Below, piece by piece: positions 13,729-21,709 of a stretch of 25,735 nucleotides of DNA. Every line of letters starts with the position of its first letter. The stretch's first letter is position 1. Source of the stretch: JAWXBM01 sp034440115 (GTDB lineage: Bacteria; Pseudomonadota; Gammaproteobacteria; Xanthomonadales; SZUA-36); contig JAWXBM010000113.1 of NCBI GenBank assembly GCA_034440115.1, positions 1-25,735 of the forward strand. The letters are read 5' to 3'. Position numbers and translations under genes: made by a program. The notes under the pieces are model-generated. The model ran no database searches and had not been told where the DNA came from. It saw nothing but the letters and a program-made list of their open reading frames with translations.

Positions 13729-16428
13729 ATGAATATCCTAAAGAAAACATTCGTTTTGTGTGCTTTGCTACTGGGCGCTTCGCCTGTGCTTGCGCAGACG
13801 GTCACGATAGGCACACCAACGCCCGCGAGCGCGGCCGGGGGCCAAGTAGTTACCGTGCCGGTGAATTTTGCCTCAGGTGCAACACCAATTGGTGGGCTGA
13901 CTGTTGATGTAGTCGTCAGCACAACACAGTTCTCCAACGTTGCCATTAGTTGTGCCGGACAAGGCACTGGCGCGGCTCTGGCCATTTGTACCACACCAGA
14001 TGGAGCCGCCGGTGGCAAGATGCGCTTTAACTTTGCCGGGGACTCAGTCAATCCATTTACAACTGGTATTATGGGTACGCTCACGCTGACCGTTGCTGCC
14101 GCAGCAGTTCCCAACGCGTCTCAAGCCATCGATGGAACAGTTGCTGGCGCGGGTAACGTTTCTGGTAGTGATGATGTCAATACCAATTTAATAACCATGG
14201 TTGACAGCAGCCTGAATATAGTTGGGCCAGCTTATACTTCCACGCCGGTATCAGGTGGTGGTACCGAATTCGTCTTTGGCCCCGTCCAGCAGAATGCGGC
14301 TTTGCCATCGCAAAATCTGACTATCACCAATACAGGAGCGGGAACCCTTTCTGGTACGTGTACAGAAACCCTTGACGCAGGCAATGTGTTTACCATCACA
14401 AATGGTGCATATTCTGCAGGCGCCAGTCTTAACGATACCGTAACCGTTGCTTGTAGTTCAGCAGGAGCAATTGCTACGCACATTGGCACGATGTCGTGTA
14501 CCCACAATGGTGGCAACGTAGCGAGCCCGGTAATTTATGACCTTTCTTGCCAGCTAACAGCTGGGCCACAGCCTGCTTACACTTCGAGCAATCCTGTTGC
14601 AGGCGGCAATATTAACCTGTCGGTTACGGAAGCAGGTGACCCTGATCCAAGCCAGGTTATGACGATTACCAATAGCGGCGCTGCGACCACTACATTGACA
14701 GGTAGCTGCTCAATGCTGGGTGGCAGTGACGCACAAATCACGGTCAATAGCACAGGTGCATTCAACCTGGCACAAAACGCCTTTACCACAAGGACGGTAA
14801 GTTGCGACGCCAGCACACAGGGTAACTACAGCGGCACGCTGTCCTGTACACATAACGGTTCATCACCCACCTCACCGGTCAATTATCCGGTTAGCTGTGT
14901 TGTGCCAGAAGCCGGCTCAGCAGTATTTGCCTCAAGCCCAGCACCTGGCCCGATTGATGTTGATAATGGCGGGGATGTGGTTGTGGATGACCCAGATCCA
15001 ACAAGGATGCTGACATTCTTCAACAATGCTGATCCAGGTGATCAGGATCTTGACCTGAGCTGTAGCCTGTCAGGTGATGCTGCCATTACCGTATCACCGA
15101 ATATTTCAGCTGGCATATCCATTGATCCTGCTAGCAGTTCTGCGGTGACTTTCACTTGCGATACAGCGAATAGCGGCAACTTCACGGCTACATACACCTG
15201 TAATTATCAGAATGGCGGCGTGGATCAACCGGTGGGTAATAGCAATCAGGCGATATACAACCTGACCTGCGGTGTTCGTAAGCCGGAATCAGATGTAGTG
15301 CCAAATCCGGCACCGGGTCCGCTCAACGCTAGCATACCGCCTGGTGGAACGGCCACGTTCCAGATTGCCTTCCCTGAAGTGAATGACGAAGGTGAAGACG
15401 CAACTCTGACCAGTTGTACATTGGATGGTGCACCAGCATCAGGATTCTCCATTACGTCACCGACGTTCCCGCAAACCATCACTTCGGGCTCTTCAGTGAC
15501 GGTAACGGTTTCGGCAACTGATCCTGGCGGTGCTGAATCGCTCACAGATACGCTCCGTTGTATTTACACTGACAGCGACAGCGTAAGGCAGGAAGTGGTT
15601 TATCCGCTCACCGTGAACATCGGCGGAAATGCTGAATTCCAGGTTCTTAAGGAATTCACCGATGGCAACCCGGGTAATGTCACGGTCGATCTCGACTGCA
15701 ACACGGGCTTGATCCTGGATCAATCCAAGGTGATCAGTGAAGATGGCATAGGTGTGACCTTCGTAGTAACCGACTTTGATGCTGGTGAGTTGGACTGTAA
15801 TGTTACTGAGCGGCCGGTTGCTGGTTACAGCGCTGATTATGAAGCCGGTGGTGATAGTGACAACACGGATGCGAATGATGGGCAGACCAACCCAGGCTGC
15901 TACTGGACCGAGGTTGCTGGTTCAGACTTCAATACCTGTGTGATTACCAACTCCCCTGATCCGGCGGATGTTGTTATCACTAAAGAGTGGCTATATCCAG
16001 GCAGTGCCGATGCGACATCAGTGTCAGATGAGTTCTTCATTCTGCTCTACTGCGAAGACGCCGAAATTGTTGATGATGATAAGTACTGTCGTTACCAATC
16101 AGGCACCGCCGAACTTCCGGCGAGTGTTTCCTACGACTCCTGCAAGTGGCTGGAAGGCAGTGGAAACACCACCTTCAATGTGGAAGTCATACCTTATGAT
16201 TGGCCAGGCGGTAGTTGCTACGCCACTGAAGTGGATGTAGATCAAGCCGTTGAGGTAGAAAATGGCTGTGCTACTCCAATGACGGTCAGCGCAGGCTCAG
16301 GAGCTGCTTGTACCATCACCAATACCGTGTTCTTCGAAGGCATTCCAACCCTCAGCCAGTACGGCATGGCTTTGATGGCCCTGCTGATGCTTGGAGTAGG
16401 CTTTGTGGCAGTTCGCCGTATCGCCTAA
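13729..16428 (+). CDS. IPTL-CTERM surface protein with N-terminal cohesin-like domain and Ig-like repeats
   Basis: The product has 899 residues. The signal peptide ends at about LAQ (1-23). Residues 23-165 resemble a cohesin: TVTIGTPTPASAAGGQVVTV, then PVNF, IGGLTVDVVVS, KMRFNFAGD and GIMGTLTLTV, closing with DSSLNIVG. Four Ig-like repeats follow (about 168-276, 282-391, 398-515, 519-630). The first three have four cysteines each with similar spacing (for example 211/242/257/274 and 327/359/373/390). Two further domains (about 636-743 and 747-866) recall SpaA-type repeats. The end is IPTLSQYG (872-879), a membrane helix and RR, which is the IPTL-CTERM sorting signal recognised by exosortase-type enzymes. 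The ATG at 13729 is preceded by TTGGAGTG. The gene lies 85 bases after the dockerin gene and before a strong terminator. The exosortase is not in the window. Confidence 0.85.
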   Translation: MNILKKTFVLCALLLGASPVLAQTVTIGTPTPASAAGGQVVTVPVNFASGATPIGGLTVDVVVSTTQFSNVAISCAGQGTGAALAICTTPDGAAGGKMRFNFAGDSVNPFTTGIMGTLTLTVAAAAVPNASQAIDGTVAGAGNVSGSDDVNTNLITMVDSSLNIVGPAYTSTPVSGGGTEFVFGPVQQNAALPSQNLTITNTGAGTLSGTCTETLDAGNVFTITNGAYSAGASLNDTVTVACSSAGAIATHIGTMSCTHNGGNVASPVIYDLSCQLTAGPQPAYTSSNPVAGGNINLSVTEAGDPDPSQVMTITNSGAATTTLTGSCSMLGGSDAQITVNSTGAFNLAQNAFTTRTVSCDASTQGNYSGTLSCTHNGSSPTSPVNYPVSCVVPEAGSAVFASSPAPGPIDVDNGGDVVVDDPDPTRMLTFFNNADPGDQDLDLSCSLSGDAAITVSPNISAGISIDPASSSAVTFTCDTANSGNFTATYTCNYQNGGVDQPVGNSNQAIYNLTCGVRKPESDVVPNPAPGPLNASIPPGGTATFQIAFPEVNDEGEDATLTSCTLDGAPASGFSITSPTFPQTITSGSSVTVTVSATDPGGAESLTDTLRCIYTDSDSVRQEVVYPLTVNIGGNAEFQVLKEFTDGNPGNVTVDLDCNTGLILDQSKVISEDGIGVTFVVTDFDAGELDCNVTERPVAGYSADYEAGGDSDNTDANDGQTNPGCYWTEVAGSDFNTCVITNSPDPADVVITKEWLYPGSADATSVSDEFFILLYCEDAEIVDDDKYCRYQSGTAELPASVSYDSCKWLEGSGNTTFNVEVIPYDWPGGSCYATEVDVDQAVEVENGCATPMTVSAGSGAACTITNTVFFEGIPTLSQYGMALMALLMLGVGFVAVRRIA

Positions 16429-16452
16429 GTTCATTAGATAGTCCGTAAAACC

Positions 16453-16482
16453 AAACCGGCGCCCAAGGGCGCCGGTTTTTTT
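16453..16482. terminator. Strong intrinsic terminator after the IPTL-CTERM gene
   Basis: The perfect 12-bp stem AAACCGGCGCCC / GGGCGCCGGTTT (16453-16464 and 16467-16478) is followed by a T-run through 16482. It lies 25 bases after the stop of the rightward IPTL-CTERM gene. The leftward DUF1501 gene ends at 16528, and the complementary strand also has a T-rich flank, so it may terminate both converging transcripts. Confidence 0.9.
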
Positions 16483-16487
16483 CGTGT

Positions 16488-16512
16488 TGTAGGAGCGCGC
16501 TCTGCGCGCGAA
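16488..16512. repeat. REP-like palindromic element
   Basis: TGTAGGAGCGCGCTCTGCGCGCGAA has a GTAGGAG head and a GCGCGC-TCT-GCGCGC hairpin (16495-16509). This is the form of REP elements scattered between genes in pseudomonads, xanthomonads and related gammaproteobacteria, which are mobilised by RAYT transposases. Only one copy is present, and no RAYT gene is in the window. Its position between convergent 3' ends is typical. Confidence 0.65.
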
Positions 16513-16527
16513 CTATGACGAAGTTGA

Positions 16528-17883
16528 TTACTCCAAACCGCTGCGGAAAATGATTTCCGGGTCATTGAAATCAGGCTGAATCAGCGAACCGCTGAATACG
16601 CCCAATGGCTGGTAAGCCTCCGCACTGTAGCCGGGGAAAATCTGCCAGAGCTGATTATTGTGAAAGCGTTTTAACAGGCACTCACTGAACACCGTGCGGA
16701 AGTCAGTGGTGGTGTAAACGTCTGCATTTTGAAAAAGGTTAGCCTGGGCAAGCCCCAAGAAGTTGCCAAAAAGTCGCCCACCGTTAACACCGCCACCCAA
16801 GGCCAGCATATTGTTGCCCGAACCGTGGTCGGTTCCCGCGTCAGCGTTGTCAAATACTCTTCTGCCAAATTCGCTGAACACCAGAACCGTGGTTCGGTCA
16901 GCCCAGGTTTTTCCGCTAACAGGGGAAGGAACGTCGAGGTCCGTCATAAAGGCCAACAGCGATTCAGACAGGTCTTTCACATTATCGAAGAACCCGCCGC
17001 CGAAAGCATTTCCCTGGCCGCTGTGCGTATCCCAGCCACCAATGTCGGTTGCTGCCACGCGCAAGCCAACATCTTCCTTGATCAGAGTCGCCATGATCTT
17101 CATTTCTTCTGCGAAGCTGGTCAGGTAAGCCGGATTATCAGGTCTGGTCGGATAAACTGCTCCATTGTCCGGAACATAAGCACCCCAATTGATGGCTTCT
17201 ACAATAGATAGTGCGGTTAGCGCTTGTGCACCAGCTACGTCGAGTTCAGAACCACCCTGTGAGTACATATCAAACAGTGCAGTTTCCTGTAGTTCTTCGT
17301 AATCACTGAAGCCCGTTTCAAGATCAAAATCGCTCGGATAACGCAGCGTGACTGCTGAAGGTTCATTCAACAATGACAATCGTATGGTCGATTCCGTAAC
17401 CACCGCTGGTAACACCAGAGTGGGTGGCAGATTGGTGGCGGTTTGCAGATGACGTGTCAGCCAGCCGGAGGCGGTAAAACGGTTGCCCGGGGTGCCCAGT
17501 TCAATGTAGCGTTCGGCCTCAAAGTGACTGCGATTGGGAGTCATCAGCCCGGTCGCTTGCACGATGGCCAGTTTCTGGTCCGTCCAAAGATCAATCAACG
17601 GAGCTGCAGCAGGGTGTAAGCCCCAACCATTGGCAGTGGCTTGCAAATCAGCCGATGGAATCATGGTGCCGTTGGTACGCAGCGTTTCATAACGAGCACG
17701 ATCAGCGTGCCCATTCATGGGTGCCATAAAGCTCAGTCCATCAATGCCGCCGCGCTGGAAGACGAATACCAGAATATTGTCGCCGTAGATATCCGCTGAG
17801 AAGGAGAGTCGTGGTGCCGTGGCAGCGGTAACTGCTGCAGCACCCGTCAAGGAGATGAATTTTCTGCGATTCAGTTTTGTCAT
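16528..17883 (-). CDS. Tat-exported DUF1501 domain protein
   Basis: The 451-residue protein has an N-terminal twin-arginine signal, NRRKFISLTG (5-14), followed by a hydrophobic stretch. The DUF1501 domain belongs to the alkaline phosphatase/sulfatase-like superfamily. Its visible landmarks are VFVFQRGGIDGLS (39-51), GGWDTH (282-287), VFSEFGRR (335-342) and GTDHGSGN (350-357), so the family's conserved acidic and His positions are kept. Its biochemical function is not established. It starts 9 bases after the DUF1800 gene and has AAGGAA as ribosome binding site; DUF1800-DUF1501 pairs are a widely conserved operon. It ends in EIIFRSGLE, a variant of the C-terminal motif also seen on three neighbouring secreted proteins. 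Confidence 0.9.
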   Translation of the reverse strand: MTKLNRRKFISLTGAAAVTAATAPRLSFSADIYGDNILVFVFQRGGIDGLSFMAPMNGHADRARYETLRTNGTMIPSADLQATANGWGLHPAAAPLIDLWTDQKLAIVQATGLMTPNRSHFEAERYIELGTPGNRFTASGWLTRHLQTATNLPPTLVLPAVVTESTIRLSLLNEPSAVTLRYPSDFDLETGFSDYEELQETALFDMYSQGGSELDVAGAQALTALSIVEAINWGAYVPDNGAVYPTRPDNPAYLTSFAEEMKIMATLIKEDVGLRVAATDIGGWDTHSGQGNAFGGGFFDNVKDLSESLLAFMTDLDVPSPVSGKTWADRTTVLVFSEFGRRVFDNADAGTDHGSGNNMLALGGGVNGGRLFGNFLGLAQANLFQNADVYTTTDFRTVFSECLLKRFHNNQLWQIFPGYSAEAYQPLGVFSGSLIQPDFNDPEIIFRSGLE

Positions 17884-17892
17884 GATCGTTCC

Positions 17893-19662
17893 TTAGCGCC
17901 GCATGGCATCGGGTGACATCAATATCAGGCCGACAACAGCACGATTTATTTTCTGGTACTTGCTGTAGTCGCCGACATCTGTATTGCTGGCGATGGCCAC
18001 ATCAACCGAGCCACCCAGACTTTCGATAATGAATGCAACGATTCGGTCAGCCTGTTGACTGTCCAATGGGTAGCCCAATGCCCGGTTCATCCAGAAATTC
18101 ACCAGGTTATTGGGTGTTCTGTCGGCCGTATTTGGAATACCGTCGTTGGCCTGCTGTGCCAGATTAACGATGGAGGGCTGTCGCAAAAGATAAGTGACCG
18201 CCCGCCAGGACATGATCAGCGGCCCGCTGCCTTGCCATTGGGATTGTGCATCCGGATAACCGGTGGGTGCGTCATAGCCGAAGGGGTAATGGCCCGTATC
18301 GGCCAACCGATACCACACACTGTTGCTGACACTGTGATCAATTCTGAAACTCAAATCTACATCGGCTGCCCGCATGGCGCGAACCACGGTTTCTATCGGG
18401 CGTTTTATTTTTTCGCCCCAGGTGTTTTGAAACTCGGCTGATAGCAGAATGTGCCGGAATACCCGCTTGAGTTGGTCGCTGTCGTCACGACGTGTGTAAA
18501 ACACGTCCGCAGTGCTGGCAACCAGCGACTCAGGCGGATCATCTCCCGCCAGCCGAACACACATTTTCCAGGCAATATAGCGGGCCGTGCCGTAGTGGCC
18601 GGCGAGGTAATCCAGAACATTCGTGACGTCACTTTCGCCGCCGGTGGCAAGAATGGTTACATCCATGATGCGTAGCGGTGCCGTGGCCCAGTCTTGGTAG
18701 TGTTTTAAGGGCCGAAATACGAATTCACCGGTGTCGGGAGAGCCGTAGGATGTGTCGGAGACGCCCCAGCCGGTCAAAGCTTTGGCAAATTCAAATACAT
18801 CGATTTCCGTGTAGCCGGTCCGTTGCCCTTGGCTGTTGTTACCCAGGCTTAATGGCTCAACAGCGCCGTAGTAATTCTCAATGGCACCCAGGGTGTGCAG
18901 TTCCAGCACTTCACGAGCGTAGTTTTCGTTGGGGTAGGGCCAGGTGTTTACGTAGTTATCCAGGTAATACAGCATGCTGGCTGTTTTCGCATTCGCATTC
19001 AGCATGTCGCCAAAATTGCCAAAAACATGTTGCCGAATGATGCCGTCGTAATGCGGCATCATGCCGTGAGCCGGAAATTCACCACCGATAACGTTGAAAT
19101 GATTGAACCAGAAATCCACCAGCACTTCGCGCAACTGCCACTCGCTATAAGTCGCGCGCAGAATGCTGAGGCGTTCCATCTGCCAAACCGGACGATTACG
19201 TATTTGGTAATCATCATTGCGGGCGTGATCGGTCCACAGCTGCAGTGCGGTCTTCTCTATGGTATCGAATGCGACTGCGTCAGCGGGTACCGGGCTGGCC
19301 GCCAAATCTGCCAGGCGGGCATCAACCTCAATATCCGCCACGCTTGGATTGAGCTGGTTATTCACCCAGGCTATCAAGCGGCTGTCGTCATCAATGCCCA
19401 ATAGTTCAAATGCTTCGATGTCACCCGGCCTGGGCCCAAAGGCGGCCTTGTTCAACACCAGCGCGGCCAACGGAGGCGTGGACACAACGGCAAGGCTGGT
19501 TTCCGGCGCCGGCCACAGAGGTTTGGAGTTTTTGAATTTGTCTGGCGTGGTGTCTTTAGCCGACAGGGTATCGGTACCAATCAGCGCAGTGGCGCCTAAC
19601 GCCAGACTGCCACCAATGACTTTACGACGTGAACGGGAAATACCAGCAGCCTGCTGAGTCAT
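17893..19662 (-). CDS. Tat-exported DUF1800 domain protein
   Basis: The 589-residue protein has a probable twin-arginine signal, SRRKVIGGSLALGATALIG (11-29). A DUF1800 domain fills most of the rest, with recognisable segments such as LNKAAFGPRPGDIEAFE, VDFWFNHFNV, NYAREVLELHTLGA and FAKALTGW. The family is of unknown biochemical activity and is usually encoded just before a DUF1501 partner, as here. The ribosome binding site AAGGAGG is very good. The gene diverges from the sugar-dehydrogenase gene across about 154 bases. It does not carry the I-F-x-x-G-F/L-E end found on its partner; its C-terminus is VGLILMSPDAMRR. Confidence 0.9.
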   Translation of the reverse strand: MTQQAAGISRSRRKVIGGSLALGATALIGTDTLSAKDTTPDKFKNSKPLWPAPETSLAVVSTPPLAALVLNKAAFGPRPGDIEAFELLGIDDDSRLIAWVNNQLNPSVADIEVDARLADLAASPVPADAVAFDTIEKTALQLWTDHARNDDYQIRNRPVWQMERLSILRATYSEWQLREVLVDFWFNHFNVIGGEFPAHGMMPHYDGIIRQHVFGNFGDMLNANAKTASMLYYLDNYVNTWPYPNENYAREVLELHTLGAIENYYGAVEPLSLGNNSQGQRTGYTEIDVFEFAKALTGWGVSDTSYGSPDTGEFVFRPLKHYQDWATAPLRIMDVTILATGGESDVTNVLDYLAGHYGTARYIAWKMCVRLAGDDPPESLVASTADVFYTRRDDSDQLKRVFRHILLSAEFQNTWGEKIKRPIETVVRAMRAADVDLSFRIDHSVSNSVWYRLADTGHYPFGYDAPTGYPDAQSQWQGSGPLIMSWRAVTYLLRQPSIVNLAQQANDGIPNTADRTPNNLVNFWMNRALGYPLDSQQADRIVAFIIESLGGSVDVAIASNTDVGDYSKYQKINRAVVGLILMSPDAMRR

Positions 19663-19816
19663 GGTTCCTCCTTGAACCTGTATGATTCACAGTTTGTTTG
19701 CAACCGGGCCAGTATAAAGGATGTTCGGCGATTTATGCGCGCGTTTCTGCGAAAATAGACAGCAAGATGATGGGTGGCAGCACAGTCTGCTGATTAACAA
19801 TCAAACGGAAGTGAAA

Positions 19817-21694
19817 ATGAGCTACCAGACAAAGATTTTTTTGAGTGTTTTTATGTGGGCGATGTGGCCGGTTCTGGCGCTGGCTGAACAGGTGGTATTG
19901 ACCCCGGTAATGGATACCACTCTTTACGAGGATGATGAAGGTGACCTCGGTAATGGCGCGGGTGAATATCTTTTCTTCGGCAAAGTCGGTTCTACCCAGT
20001 TGGGAGCAGAAAAACTGCGTCGGGCCCTGGTGAAGTTTGATTTGTCAGCGATACCCAGTGTGGCAGTTATTGATAGCGTCAGTCTGGCCTTTGCAATCAA
20101 CCAGGTGCCCATGGTCACTCCCGCTGGAGGCAACGCCAGTTTGCATCGGGTCACCGCGTCCTGGGGTGAAGGAGCTTCCGACGCCAACGGCAATGAAGGG
20201 CAGGGGGCTGTGATTGTCGCCGGTGATGCAAGTTGGCAGCATCGGGTTTATCCCAACAGCCTGTGGACTACTCCTGGTGGAGATTATCAATTAACGCCTT
20301 CAGCGCTGGCTGGCTATGGCTTGGTCCTGGAGGAATTGTTTTTCGCTTCCACCACGCAACTTCGTGGCGATGTAAAAAGCTGGGTTAACAACCCGGCAAC
20401 CAACCACGGTTGGATCTTGCTTGGAAATGAAACCCCGGCGTATTCAGCCAGAAGGGTTTTTGCGCGCGAATCGGTTGCATCGGCTGTTCCACTCCTGACG
20501 GTGGACTATTCCATACCGATGCCTACAGATAATCTGGCACTCACCGAAATCGCTACAGGCTTGAGCAGGCCAGTGACGATTGCCAATGCTGGCGACGACT
20601 CGGGTCGCTTGTTTATTGTTGAGCAAACCGGGCTTATCAGGATTTTTGATACAGCAACGCAAACTTTGCTGCCCTCTCCTTATCTGAACTTGAGTGGCTT
20701 GATCGTGGGCGGCGGGTCATTCAGCGAACAGGGCCTGCTGGGGCTGGCTTTCCATCCTGACTTTGCCAGCAATCGAAAATTCTATGTGTATTACATTCGA
20801 GACCCTGACCCAGGAGCAGACCGCAGTGTGCTGGCCATGTACCAACAGAACGTCGGCAATCCCAATATCGCCGATACCACGGCCACAGTCATTATGGAAT
20901 TTACTCAGGATGCAGCAAACCACAATGGCGGCGATTTGCATTTCGGCGCAGACGGGTATCTATACATAGCCAGTGGTGATGGCGGTGGTGCCAACGATAG
21001 CTTCAACAACAGTCAGAACGTAAATACCCTGAAAGGTAAGATATTGCGGATTGATGTAGACAGCGCTGCACCCGGCGGTGCCGAATTATGTGGCTTGAAT
21101 CCACAATACGGCATTCCTCCTGGTAACGCCTTCCCTGGCAACGGCAACGGTTGCGATGAGATTCTGCACTTGGGTTTGCGCAACCCGTGGAAATTCAGCT
21201 TCGATGCCCAAACCGAAGAAATGTATATTGGTGATGTGGGCCAGGGAAAACGGGAAGAAGTGGACTATGCAGCAACCGGTGCTGCAGGCCTGAACTTTGG
21301 TTGGCCCTGTCGGGAAGGAACGCTTCCGTTTCGTGGAGATGTGACTTGCCCCAATGCCATCGAGCCGATCTTTGAATATTCCAGCGACACCAACACCTCC
21401 GAGTGTTCGATCACGGGCGGATATGTGTATCGCGGTGCAGGTAGCGCCCTGGCAGGTTATTATGTGTATGGAGATTATTGCTCGGAGCGGATTTGGCTGG
21501 CCAAAAAAGAAAGCGGGGTATGGGGTAGTCTGGAATGGGACGCAGCAGCGTCGATATTGACCAGTCTTACGGCTTTTGGCCAGGATGAGCAATGTGAACT
21601 TTACGTGGCCGATCTGGATGCCGGAAAAGTATTCCGCATTGATGACAACGAGATGATTCAACGTTCAGGCTTTGAAGCCTTGCGTTGCCAATAG
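19817..21694 (+). CDS. DNRLRE domain fused to PQQ-type glucose/sorbosone dehydrogenase
   Basis: The product has 625 residues. The signal peptide ends near ALA (1-23). Residues about 27-232 form a DNRLRE/CBM96-like beta domain (DTTLYEDDEGDLGNG, ALVKFDLSAIP, SLHRVTASWGEGASD). Residues about 238-610 form a six-bladed sugar/sorbosone dehydrogenase propeller: EQGLLGLAFHPDF, NHNGGDLHFGADGYLYIASG (368-387), GLRNPWKFSFD (453-463) and GDVGQGKREEV (472-482). His369 and Arg455 fall at the positions of the catalytic His and the Arg of soluble PQQ glucose dehydrogenase. The enzyme would oxidise sugars in the periplasm or outside the cell. The ATG at 19817 follows GGAAG and gives a clean signal peptide; an upstream in-frame extension does not. 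The C-terminus is MIQRSGFEALRCQ, a degenerate form of the shared tag. The subtilase gene follows after 15 bases. Confidence 0.87.
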   Translation: MSYQTKIFLSVFMWAMWPVLALAEQVVLTPVMDTTLYEDDEGDLGNGAGEYLFFGKVGSTQLGAEKLRRALVKFDLSAIPSVAVIDSVSLAFAINQVPMVTPAGGNASLHRVTASWGEGASDANGNEGQGAVIVAGDASWQHRVYPNSLWTTPGGDYQLTPSALAGYGLVLEELFFASTTQLRGDVKSWVNNPATNHGWILLGNETPAYSARRVFARESVASAVPLLTVDYSIPMPTDNLALTEIATGLSRPVTIANAGDDSGRLFIVEQTGLIRIFDTATQTLLPSPYLNLSGLIVGGGSFSEQGLLGLAFHPDFASNRKFYVYYIRDPDPGADRSVLAMYQQNVGNPNIADTTATVIMEFTQDAANHNGGDLHFGADGYLYIASGDGGGANDSFNNSQNVNTLKGKILRIDVDSAAPGGAELCGLNPQYGIPPGNAFPGNGNGCDEILHLGLRNPWKFSFDAQTEEMYIGDVGQGKREEVDYAATGAAGLNFGWPCREGTLPFRGDVTCPNAIEPIFEYSSDTNTSECSITGGYVYRGAGSALAGYYVYGDYCSERIWLAKKESGVWGSLEWDAAASILTSLTAFGQDEQCELYVADLDAGKVFRIDDNEMIQRSGFEALRCQ

Positions 21695-21709
21695 GCTGTT
21701 GAGGTACTA

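Noticed and set aside
19694..19720. Promoter candidate TTGCAA then TATAAA before the dehydrogenase gene
   Set aside because: The two boxes are only 9 bases apart, too close for a sigma-70 promoter.
19721..19816. N-terminal extension of the sugar dehydrogenase by 32 codons
   Set aside because: The extension is polar and would bury the signal peptide; the ATG at 19817 has GGAAG upstream and a clean leader.
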